64,000 nucleotides of DNA from NCBI GenBank assembly GCA_013407085.1, contig JACCGJ010001431.1, forward strand, positions 1-64,000. Direction: 5' to 3'. Source of the stretch: Atriophallophorus winterbourni. Its lineage: Eukaryota; Platyhelminthes; Trematoda; Plagiorchiida; Microphallidae. The position numbers were made by a program, and so were the translations under genes. The notes beneath the pieces were generated by a model. The model did no database searches, was not told the DNA's origin, and saw only the letters and a list, made by a program, of their open reading frames with translations. This document shows positions 22,901 through 34,900 of the stretch, in pieces. The first letter of the stretch is position 1. Each line of letters opens with the position of its first letter.

Positions 22901-25900
22901 ACATAATTCAATCTTTGAAACCGCATGCCTTTTCCCACCACAACAACAGTTGTACTTATTTTGTAATCGTGTTCATGGTGGCTTCAAACTCGGAGTCGCC
23001 GCAACATAAGAATCGGAACGACCAGACCATCGTGATACTAATTAACCCATGCACTTGTGGGTAAGATGTGGGGATACCGTCTGTCTTTTGTAAAGACATG
23101 TGTTAAATTTCTTGACATTGACCTTGCAACGTGTGAAGAACTACCTAAGGACTAGTGGATGCTGTGTTCAGCTGCTAAATGGGATTCGCCTCGACATTGT
23201 GCAAACGCCGTTAATCGTCTAACTGTTTTATATCGCTGTGAAAGTTGTGAAAGGGGTTTTTTCTGATCAAACTGTATAGACGTTGTGGACGATGAAGTCG
23301 TATGCTTGAGTCTTACATCTGTGGAAGGCATCGGCCAAAATTAATTGACTCATTACTACTAACGTATGCCCAACATGGACTGCTTATGCTCCTTTCTCAC
23401 AGTGAATTGTTAGCTGAAGTCAGAATCTACAAATTAGTGGTGTATGGAGTTCGCAAAGCAGGACGGACAGCAATTAATACGAAGCTGGTTGAGTGCTACC
23501 ATCTTGCTTTTCAAACTTCATATTGTACACATTTGTAGATTCTGAATTCAACTCAAATTTAACCGCTACGCTGTCAATCGAATACTGCAAAATATTTCAA
23601 GCGGTTGCCGGTGTTGCATTGCTCCAAGTTTGAGCTTGAGCTTAGTCCCTTCAATTTGTAATTGAGGATTTCCCCGCGGGTATAAAAATAAAGCAGTAAC
23701 CTCTTGGAGCAATCTGAACATCACACTACCTAATGGTCAACTGATCACGGGATTCCGTGACGTTCTTTACCCTGTTTAGCGCAAATATCCGAAGATTAGT
23801 CGATGTGTGTTTTTGCATTGGCCGATTTTTACAATCTCTTGGGTTACATTTTCATCTATACTTCAATTGCTGACTTTGATTTCTTCATTTTACCGGAGAA
23901 TATTCGATAGAAATAAGCCTTTTTCTCGCAAATTATTGTTTTCCATACATTTTCATCGTGCTGGTTTTCGTGCGTCATTGTTATTGGTCTCATTTTAAAC
24001 ACTCGTCTCGGTTGACCCAGTTAAAGGATGGAATCTAAGTTTCGTGTTGCTTCTCTAATGATCGACCCGGTGGCAGGACATTTGTCTGTTCTCGATGTGC
24101 AATGGAACGCTTTCGTATCATATTTGATCGTTTCACTTGTCAGGCGAAAGATGCACGTTGCTTAAACATTAACGTCTTCACATTTGCAAATCTGTTTCAC
24201 TAAGTTGCTACACACTGTGATCGCATAAAAATTTGAGAGACAAAAATACTCATCCATTGGTAAATCGGAGTCATTAGGAGTAATGCTCTTGTGCGGTGCA
24301 TTTGTGGTGTACGGTCAACACCGTACCAACGGTGTTTGCTGCCATTAATCGCCTACAAGTACTCTCTCGTTACGTGGTCTTCTTGCTTGTGTTTTTGTCT
24401 TGAAAAACAGATTGCTTTTTCGGGAAACTAGACAGCAATGTCAAGTTTCATCTCGCGCGCTATGCGGCTCTGTTTCAGTGGTTTATTATGTGAGAACGCT
24501 TACAGATGGATGTGCGCACCTTAAAACGCTGCGGCAACTCTCCTATTAGTCGCCGAGCTTGTATGGTGTATTTCAAACGTTTCGTCACAAATCTAAATGT
24601 GTCGCAAATTAGCCTAAGGCTCTGGCTTTTCCGTAGTTGTTTTTCGTACCAAAGTAATGATTCGTGTGGAACAATCGGCCACCAAATGATCGATAGGTGC
24701 CCTTCAATCGCATGCTTTGATTAAGCGACTACTTCAGGAATTCTCTTGCGTGACTTGTACTTTCGGTAGCGACGATTAAACTCTAAATCCTTTTCGAATG
24801 GATTTCTTTCCCGATCCCCATAATGATTCTTATGGTTGATCTTGTTCCGGGTTGCGGAAATAATCAATACTGATATCTCTCGTCTGGTGATAAATACCAA
24901 GCTAATTGGCTGGGACGCAGTCCCGTTGCCCCCATCGATTTATGCACCTAAGCACTCTGGCTTTGTCTCAGCTCATCCACAGTTTATCCGCCCGGTTTCG
25001 CGCTGTTGATTCGAAGCCTACGTGCATGAACAATCACGTCGATTTAGTTCCACTGCTACCGGTTGGTGAAGTGGCGTATTCTAACACCGATCCAATACAT
25101 GCTCGGGTTAGCATTTATAACGGCGTATTCTCCGTTCACGAAGCGTTTCATGACAGTGGTTTTTTCGTGTTCTGCTCCGTTACCAATTACTCACTTTATA
25201 AGCAATATTAACGGTGTTGCGTAACGCTCTAATCCCCGGCTACCGAATTCCGTCAGACACCGATTTTGGCAAGAATAACCCACAAGTTTACCGAATTCTT
25301 GCTAGTAAACCCCTACCGGATATATCGTGACATCGTTGTCGGTAGCCCAGCCCGGCTAATAAATGTCAGCTTCAATGGTTACATATTCGGTTGCTAAAAC
25401 GAAGTCCTATGACCTCGTGTCTGGACATTTGTCTGATCAAACAAATTTCACCTGGAATCGGGACATTTTTGCGCTTCTCGTGTATTCTGTGAATAATCTG
25501 TCCAAGTGTGTCCTTCCTGTTTGTGTGTGTTCTTCTGTGTTTGGCATAGTGCCGGGTGCATGCCGTTTTTGCAGTCGGTAATAAAAGTTTTAATTTTACT
25601 GTTCCGTATTGGTTTTGGGGGCCATCGATTTTTTTTAATTATTTTCTAGCGTTATACTGTGCTCTGGGTTGACAATGTTTGATTGGTAGTTTGATCATAT
25701 TTTTCGTTCTTTCTGGATCACGGGTTTCGGACCATGCGCGCCAAATTAGTAAAATGTAGATCGATTGCATACAGAATGAATGTCTTATTCATCTCGATCC
25801 CCACCCTACAAATTTGATAATCGCCTAGACCTGGTTGCACAACGGGTCATTTTGTAATGTAGTTCGAGGTCTCCCGCATCATTGGGGTTGCGCGCTTACT

Positions 25901-28900
25901 CTTCGTTGTGCCATGTTCGCGTTCCCGCATCTCTGCACTTTGTGATGAATCATCCGGGACATAAGTTGACATTAACTGGTCAATCAGCGAAGCCAGCTAC
26001 CTTGTCTAGGTCAATAACGTGTCTCGAACGCATTCTCGCACCACATACATTATTCATTTGGCGATGTCTGAAATGTTGGTCCGACATTCTCAGGCAGGCA
26101 GTTGCCGACGCTGCGCTGCTCGTTCGTTCGTTCGTTCGCTTGCTTAGTTTGCATCGTTTTGTGTCTGGAATGCGTCGTGCCTTGTTGCGTATGAATGCGT
26201 TACTTTCGTCCGTTTGTGGTTTTACATATCTCTGGTTATTCAATTGCTCGTCGTTTCTAGCGAGTTCATGTGTGTTTGGGGTTGATCTATATGGTTGCCT
26301 CAAATATACGATAGTTGGGATGGTCCTGTATTCAATCATACATTTTATATTATGTGAAATGCAGCATCATTCATACAAGTGTTTCACTTATAACCGTCGT
26401 TATCGAACTAGCATAAATTGTCACATGCTGCATCGTGACGGTGTGATCTTTTTCAGTTTCAAGTTTTCCAAACACTTGGTTGTTTTTATTCGTCTTCCTG
26501 GCACCTGGATTCTTATCTTTAAACATCGAAAGAAAAGATTAGTTTAGTCGCATTTCGTCTATTGTTTGTTGATCGGTATATTTTGATTGTCTACGAGGTT
26601 ATGATTAATTCCAGGGTAGATGGGCAGGGCAATTGGATCGCATTAGTGTGTCATCGCTCGAGAATGTGCACGAAAGAAATGGTTCACAACTCGATATGTG
26701 CTTTTTTCAAACAATTTTATTCAATCGAACATTGGGTGCTGGTATTTTCGAATGTGATCAGCGTTGTCCAAGACGATTTGAAAGTTACGTGTATAACCTA
26801 AAGCAATTTTCGTTCGCGGGATCATTTTTGACGATTTCTAGTGGTGGACTACGTTTGCTTTAAACGTCGTTCACTACTCCCGAAACCGGACCGCTTAACT
26901 GCTAAACGCAGATCACGCTGCCGGCGTGCATCTGTCGCCGATCGTCCGATTACTGCTTACAGCTGCGGGAGAGATTGTTCCTCCCTAATCGGACTGTTTA
27001 GTCATTCGAAAAGCTGTGGAACATGAAAAAAATCATGCGATTGTGATGTACATCCATGGTCGACATCGACGATATATATATATATATATGATCAGTTTGT
27101 TTGAGTCGCCTGCTCTGCGAGTACGTCTGTCCAGTTTTTTCCGTCGATGCTTTCTTTCTCCGCTTGATGGTAACGGCTTCGTGATTCTGCTTGATTCGGT
27201 TTAATATTCCCTTTTGCTTTTCTCGTTGTATTCAATGGAATAGCGCGCTAAAAGATTCCAGTGCTTCCCTCGTCTGCCACGTTTGTTTTTTTCTAGCAAG
27301 CACTCATAACCGTTTCTATGGTTTTGATGATTTTTGCTCATTTTTAATACGAGCGGTTGTACTCTTGTTCGTTGAATGCTTGCGATGGAACCGGTGTAAA
27401 ATTAAACAAATTCCAACATCGAATGCGCTGTTTAATAGTTATCGTATGACGAACCATCGTGATTTCGGTTCAAGCGATCAAACGCCTACAAATGTCTGGT
27501 TTTGTTGTACAGTGGATCTGAACAATATATTACATTAGTACACCAATAAGTTTCGCCTTTTTATCGATTGGATAACCATTTTGTCTCTCCGGTTGTTTGA
27601 GATTCCGTGTTCTTTCACATCTTACTCAATTTCGGCAGCGTACACCACCGGTATGCATCGCTTTTTGTCTGAAATTGAGATCAAACTCGCCCACGCTCGT
27701 GTTTCAACTCGCAATCGCGATTTTGGCATGCTCCATCTAAGCTGTCTACACTGCAGTGTGTTTTACATGGACATGGATTGCCAGTCGGTGTTCATGTTAT
27801 GGCTAGGCTCAATTATTTGAGTGACCGATGGTGTTTTCGCTTGTGTAACTTTGGGACACATTGCCCCTGATCGTTTAGTGTTGTTAAATGCGAAATATTC
27901 CTTGTCATCATTTACTACGAATTTCCTTGGCATTTGTTTTACCAACCTGTTGTCCATTTCCATGTTCTTGATTTATTCATATTCGTAATGCATGCAACAT
28001 ACATCCCAACTTAAATCGTGCAATAATTCTTTGCATTAAAGGAGCTATAAAGGTCCGCTGATGCTTAGAATGATATTGATCGCTGGCATCATAGTTGTCA
28101 GCTTTGAGCTTAGGTTTTGGGCACCTGACCTCTTCTTATTGTTAGGTTTATCGCTGAACTTTGTCATGTCAAGATTGGTACCAAGAGTTATGAACAAAAA
28201 TGGTCATTTGCCTGCATTTCCATCACACACCATGACCGGGTTCGTGCTGTTTACGCTCTTCAGGTAGGGACAGTAGGATCAGGATCCGCATGCGCTTGAA
28301 ACAGTGGAAGAATGGTAAACAAGTTGCGCTTGTTGCCACTGTTGGATAAGGTTTGTATGACCAACCTGTTCAATCACATGTGTCCAAACACATGTAGATA
28401 GGGTTTAAACCCATGATCATGAACAAAAATGCCTACTTGCACCCCACGATCGGTTTCGTGTTGTTTGCGCTTATGAGGTTGGGACGGTAAGATCAGGAAG
28501 AGTTATGAAATTCAATCGTCGCCCTGGCTCGTGGTGACCAATCGTGTGACCCATGTTTTTAAACGCTTCTGCCAGCTTCCGTTTCCCTGAGCTTTCATCT
28601 GGTTTCCAATTAGAACAACTTTTCTCTGGAAGCTGGGTCAGTTTTAACGAGTGCACTCGAACTTGACCGCATTCTACACCCCACCCATCTACATCACCCA
28701 TTCATCCTTTCTGGTGGTCAATGCACGCCAGTTTCCGGACTTTTTCCGTATTCCTATGACCAGCACTTGTGATATTCATGAGCTTGTCAGAATTAAGTTC
28801 CGAATCGCCCTCCATTTATTACCACAACCCGTTGTGTGCGTCAGTTAAGCTTAATTTCTCACGAAACATTTCTTCCAAAAGCCGGTTCATGAACACTAGC

Positions 28901-31900
28901 ATACACACATACGCTGGAAAGTATCGTATGGCGTGCTTGCCGTTGACCAGTCTACCTGCTGCCTGTTCTGTTGTCATTTTGGAATTTGTCACGTTTGCGT
29001 TTGTAGCGGGTGTAGGCGCGCGCTTGGTAGTTTGTTGTTCAACCTAAACGCAGCTCTCCGCGCCCAAGCTCGCTCGGTGCGCTCTGTTTCTTTTTTGTAT
29101 CGATTTTTGTCGCTGATGACCGTTAACTGGGCTCCACGATCGTCGGGTTAACTGCTTGCTACATCAGTTTCTTGACAAGGATTCTTTGATTCACAGGCTG
29201 CTGAACATTTGTTGAGTGCACTCGCTTGGTATTTCGAATTCTCCGCTTTAATTTTTCATTAAGTTCTGGTTTATGTTTGCATATGTTTAATGAATATATG
29301 TAAAAGCATACGCCTGTGAGTAAACTGAAGCATAGTTCACTTCAAGCCTAATAACTTCTTAGTACTTTTGCGGTGGTCCACATCGTTTGTTACTTAATCC
29401 AAAGTGAACTCACAACCCACTTCAAAACAACTGCTTCGTATTTTTGAGCTCCAAGTTTGACGCTTTACTCGTCGTTTGTCATATTTGGTCCACTTTTGTT
29501 CACCCATCAAGCGGGGACACGTCATCGGGTGGATTAGATTGGGTTGAAGAGACCCGCTTGGAAGGACATTCCGATTGGGTACGAGATGTTGCTTGGGCGC
29601 CAAGTTTGAATCCCGCCAGGCAGCTAATTGCTTCGTGTGGACAGGATGGTCGTCTAATCGTTTGGCAATCCATGGATCCGCCACACGACCTCCCCGGGGT
29701 TGGACTAATGCAACCGCCCAACAGCACCACGGTTCCGTCCAAGGAATATATTTACCGCCCGTCCGCAACGAGTTGGCGCCCGACCGTATTGGCCACTTAT
29801 AGTGATGTTATTTGGCATGTCTCTTGGTCCATTACTGGCAACGTACTAGCCGTATCTGGTGGTGATAATAAGGTAAGCACTCTGACCATATCCGCGTGTT
29901 CGTTGAAAATACTGTCTCAGACGTATGCACACCGCCCATACAGTGTGATTTGAGACGATGCGATCTCCCGCATCGTCTGGCCACTCAGCATTTTTGCCTG
30001 GTGACCATTCTTACGGTACTCATTCCTTTCGGTGCTGGTGCTTCACAATTTGTCTCTTGTGTGTTTATTTGAGAACTAAGTCTTCTCGCAATACTGGCCA
30101 ATACCAGCAGTATTCACGTCTCGTTTATAAACTATCGTTTCGATAATTGTAACGGATTGGGGTGGACAGCTTTTATCATACCGGTTTTAGTGAGTTTGGG
30201 GATGTGAGCAACACCACATTTAGCTTTAAGGTTGTGTGTACGGAATCACCCTGTGATTCTGTATTAGAACAGTGGCTGTAACTTCAACATTGTATAGCTT
30301 AACCACCTCTTCGAGGCTTATTGAACCTAATCATACTGTCTCCACCTGATGTGAACGAACAGTCGGTAGTACAGTAAATTTGCGGGGGCGTGGGTAAAAC
30401 ACTGCGCATTTAGTAACTACGTGTGTTATCCGGTGTTTGATCGTATCAACGCGAATTGGTCGCATTTTTATAAATGTCCACTGTTTGTCACTCCTATCAG
30501 ACAATATCTGACTATCGAAAAATAATGCACTAGTGGTGTATCATCATGTGATAGTTGATTATCTGGTTGACCGCTTGTCAAGTCGTGTCGGTGTGGCTGT
30601 TATTATCGGCGTTACTTCCATGCCGAACATTTGTTGGCGGGAATTGTAACAAGGCAATGTGATCCTAATTTTACTATCATTGGTTCCAAAATGCTCGCGT
30701 GTGTCTGCTGCTTTTTCCTTTGCAGCATGATTGTTAATTTGTTCGCTTCACTTATTTCTCCTGCTATGGCGAGTGGGTCTACAAAATGTGTTCATCTTAT
30801 TTCTAGTATGACATCTACGCTGATTGATTCATGTATAAAGACTGTAAAACAGTCAAGCATTAAAAAGTCTGCAACCAATTGTGCGGGAAGTGAATATCTG
30901 ACCAACTTCGGTAGCAATTAGTTTGTAAACTAGATACGACATTGACCCTACATCGTACGAAAAAGAAACTCATGACCGGTCGCTTTGATAGCAAAGCTCA
31001 ATGCTTTGGCTTCACTCCCGGAAACACCGGGCTACCGGAGGAATAGTGCTAATCGACTGTGTTCTGTATATCGCCATTTACGTTGGGAATAATCTGTTAC
31101 TCCTGTATCGTATCGATATTTTACCACTGAAACAGCTTGTAAACGACCTCTGTCTGACGCATGGTGTTCCTGACGAAAGTTCTGTAAAATCTGTCTCTCT
31201 CAACTGGCACCTTCTCGGTTGCATTTTGGCGTGCCGGGCTAGAGATTTCAACTCAAAGGAATGCTAATCCGTGTTTTGGGGCATTACTTGTACTATGACA
31301 CTTCATGCGTCTCTTACATCGAATAAAGCTGCTTAATTCAGCCAATGAGTCAGCCACATAAGTTAAAGTTGGTAGTGGGTTCGTCTCAACCGCCCAGTTC
31401 GGTCTTACGTATGTCTTGATATTTGGATGAGTTTTCCTGCGAGAAACGCTTCCCTCTTTCAATGATACTCATGAATGTCACAACTTCCGATATATGTAAT
31501 TAGAAATGCTTATTAACTGCATAAGATCCCTGTAAGTTTCTTTTCCGAGAACAATTACCACCCTTAATGTTTTACGAACGGAAATAGTCCACCTTCATTT
31601 TGATCGTGTGAAGTAATCGGCAATAAATCTCACGTGTCTATGTTTTCAAAGGTCCGAATTGTAGCCAGTGGTTAGAACGTTATCGGCTAATGTTGAGTCC
31701 ATGATTACAAACTAATGAACCCTCTCATTTTGTAGACGTGTTCAATGCGAATCTCTTTTTTCCTTGTGTGAAGTTGCCTACTTGTTTGTCCTACTTATAG
31801 GCCAAAGTAGTCTTTACACTTGATCAGATAAGTACAATTGATAGAACTATCGAAAGGTATCTTAGCCTTAAGGACATCAAGGTCGAACGAGGATTTTTCC

Positions 31901-34900
31901 TAATTTTATGTTACCCTTGATGATGCTTCGTGTGATACACCTATAACACGCCGTATACATACCGTAGATTTCCCATTTTTCTCTGTTTTGGTTTTGATTA
32001 TTTCACCCGGTTTAACCATAGTTTTCAAGCCGTCCACTCTTCCTTGTGAGCACGTTTCAGTTCCAAATCATTGCTTAAGCTGCCATGTTTAACCAATCTC
32101 GGTGTGACCTACGAATTGGTTGACTATTATCAGCACTGAGAATGCTGATGGTCAGGCGAGACCTTGGCCTGTGTTGGATAGGCATTTCAGCGCGCTACCG
32201 CGAACTCGGTGCTTCTGTATTTGAACAATATTGTTCTTGTTCAGCCGTTGTTTTGATCTTTAAACCATGTTTGCTATTCTCTGGTGCGATCGATGTCATT
32301 CACCTCACTCGCTCGTATGATTCAACTGTGTGCACATTAGAAGTCATGCACCCGCCACATCAGTATCGAGCGTCAGGTTGTTCTGCTATCGTGCGCTTGT
32401 ACGGACATCGCTCTGTGATTGTTTATTTGAACATCGTGGTTTGTTGTATGAATTCTATTGAACAGTGGTTTCCAAGATTACGTTTGTTTCCTACTTTTCC
32501 TATACTTCGAGGCTTACTGTACCTAATCATCATTGTCTCCGTTTGATGTGGCAAACAGCCTGAAACCGGTTGTGGAGTGTAAGTGTGTAGGGTTGAGTGC
32601 CACATTACATTACATTTCATAATAGCTTGGTTATCTGCCTCAGCCTTGAGGCGTATCACATAAAGTTTCACTTCACATCTAAGAACCTCTACGTCATCAG
32701 AGTCTATCTTGTTGCCTTCTGTCTAGACCTTGTCAACCGGAAAGTATCTTAGCTCACGTGGAGTTTCCAACTGTGCTGCACTTTTCCTTTGAATTCAATT
32801 TGATATATCCTGCTCGCCTCAAAATCTGAAGGTGTACGTCGATGCTGAACGAACCATTTGGATTTTTCCTAATTTACTCTTATTATCTCTTTGTTCCAGA
32901 ATTTACCCTATATTTAGCGTACATTAACCACACTGTAGCTCAATAGTTTAGTTTGCCACGGATGAACAGTATCCCAGTCAGATTATCTGGCGTCTGCCAG
33001 GGCTTTCAGAATAATCGTAAGAGTTTACATCATATTCTTGTTGAGTGAACTTTCTGTCATCCTTGCCGCTGCATTCGTGTTACGCCTTAGGGAAGAGTGA
33101 GCTCACTATGGAACAGGCGATCGATTTAAAATGGCCCCTTATCAATTGGATTCCGGTGGATTATTATTTTTATCTGGCCCTTAATCCCTTGCCAATCAAT
33201 CACCACAGCCGATTGTTTCCAAGCCAATTTAGCGTCAAAACAGTTTCAAAACCTTGTTAAAGAATCATTCGATCCTCAACGTTTGAAAGCATGGTTCGTG
33301 GTTGTCTGCGAAAGAACTCGTCTAACAAGGTTGACAACCTATTCACTATACACATGCTACTGTATGCTTAGCAACATCATCAACTGAGTATGTAGATACG
33401 CCACGTGTCTCAATATGTCGCGATCGACGTGCTATTTTCTTTGCTCCCAAATGTGAAAGGAGTAATTCGAGTAGCGGTTCTCTGTCCATTTTTCTGTTTG
33501 ATTTACTTCTGCTGCCACCTTTAACCTTCAGTCTCAACTACGCCACTCTCGAACCTACGTAATGTGTTGCTCACATTCCCAACACTTACACTTCAAAACC
33601 GGGTTCTGACTGTTTTTCGTCATCACGTGGAGACAGTAATTACAACCTTTTCAAAACCTGTGTGTCGACCGACTCGACGGTTTCTGTAGTAATATTCCGT
33701 TATCTAGAATTACTAATGACCTTAGTAGTGAGACTTGCCAGCTATCTAGGCGTCACCATTCCTGCTAACTTAGTCTGTACTCAACATCTTATTTCTATGC
33801 TCACTAAGGTACAATGAGGCCTATGGGTTTGTCTCCTACTCTTTTCAATCCCGTTCTGAGCTTTATGCTTTATGTTTTCTTGTTCCTGGTCGAACTATAT
33901 CATATTACCATATTACCATACTATATCATATTACCATACCGGAAGGTTCCTATGTCGAATACTATTCGTCTCGATTGACTTAACATATCATTGTCATAAG
34001 CACAATTGAGGATGAATTTATCTCGTTTTTATTATATGTATAATGTTTTGTTGCTATTTCTCCTTAATTGTGTTAAGCATTAATTGAATGCTGAAATTTT
34101 TGGATATTTTCCATTCGTGCTTTTTCATTCCTTTTCTAACATTATCAGGGAATTGGATTAAATTAAATTAAATCCTTCTGTAAAGTCGAAAAGTAAAAGG
34201 GTTTTTTATCGATTCTGCTGTTTTGTAAACTCAGATCACTCAATTTCGGTCATATCGTAACAGTTTTCCGTTCTAAAATACTTCGTCCACTCGCAGTATG
34301 TCAATTAATGAAAAAATGCATATTGATGCTTGTATTTTCTTATCGGAGGATTTGTCTGTGTCCATTCCCATTATCGAGACAGCGATATCCCATTCAAGTC
34401 TGTCATCACCTTGCTTCGGGTGGTGGGGTGTCCATCCATGAACACGTTTGATTTCACGACAGTCTGACTCGATCTGTGGTGACCTTCGCCTTTGGTCACA
34501 TGATCAATGTCTTTGTTCTGCCGCTAGCATGTCATGTGCAGTTGGTTTAAGGTCACTCTGATTGGGTCATTTGGTCGCCCTCAAGGGATTATCCGGGCTG
34601 AAGATATATGTGGGTTGAATTCCTCTTCATGCGTTCAGTAATGACAGATATTAGCGAAATTCTTACGTGCAGGTATAACAAATCCGAATAAAGCTCTCTT
34701 GTTTGCATTGTTAGTGAAACATCTTTGACCGTTCCAATCTCATCAATGAGGCAGCATTACTTCCATACTGCTTATTTTGCACCAATTTTGAAAATACTAC
34801 TTGAAATAACGGGCACGGTAGGATTTTGTTTTTAGTGCTCATAGATGTACTTGGGTGAATCGACTTTATCTCTGCCTCAAATAAATATCTATCATCATGT

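Larger units (their letters stand above)
20092..29511 (+). other. SEC13 intron 5 (9420 bp)
   Basis: It contains SINE-A (20978-21139), a degenerate SINE-A scrap (about 22345-22425), two ends of the YKDVCKRDM LINE family (22640-22941 minus; 26890-27090 plus) and a hammerhead-repeat pair (28195-28500 minus). From about 25000 to 29100 the + strand is visibly T-rich and A-poor, which leaves long chance open frames (for example 25882-26547) without any family motif. Confidence 0.8.

Noticed and set aside
25882..26547. 221-codon + strand ORF in SEC13 intron 5
   Set aside because: No family motif and low-complexity hydrophobic/Ser-rich content; explained by the A-poor strand that lacks stop codons. 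Neighbouring frames are equally open.
26841..27026. 61-codon ORF with cysteines that could look like a host zinc finger
   Set aside because: The C-G-R-D..H-S-K-S-C block and the following UTR match the LINE end at 46200-46385.
29394..29768. 124-codon minus ORF
   Set aside because: Antisense shadow of SEC13 exon 6.
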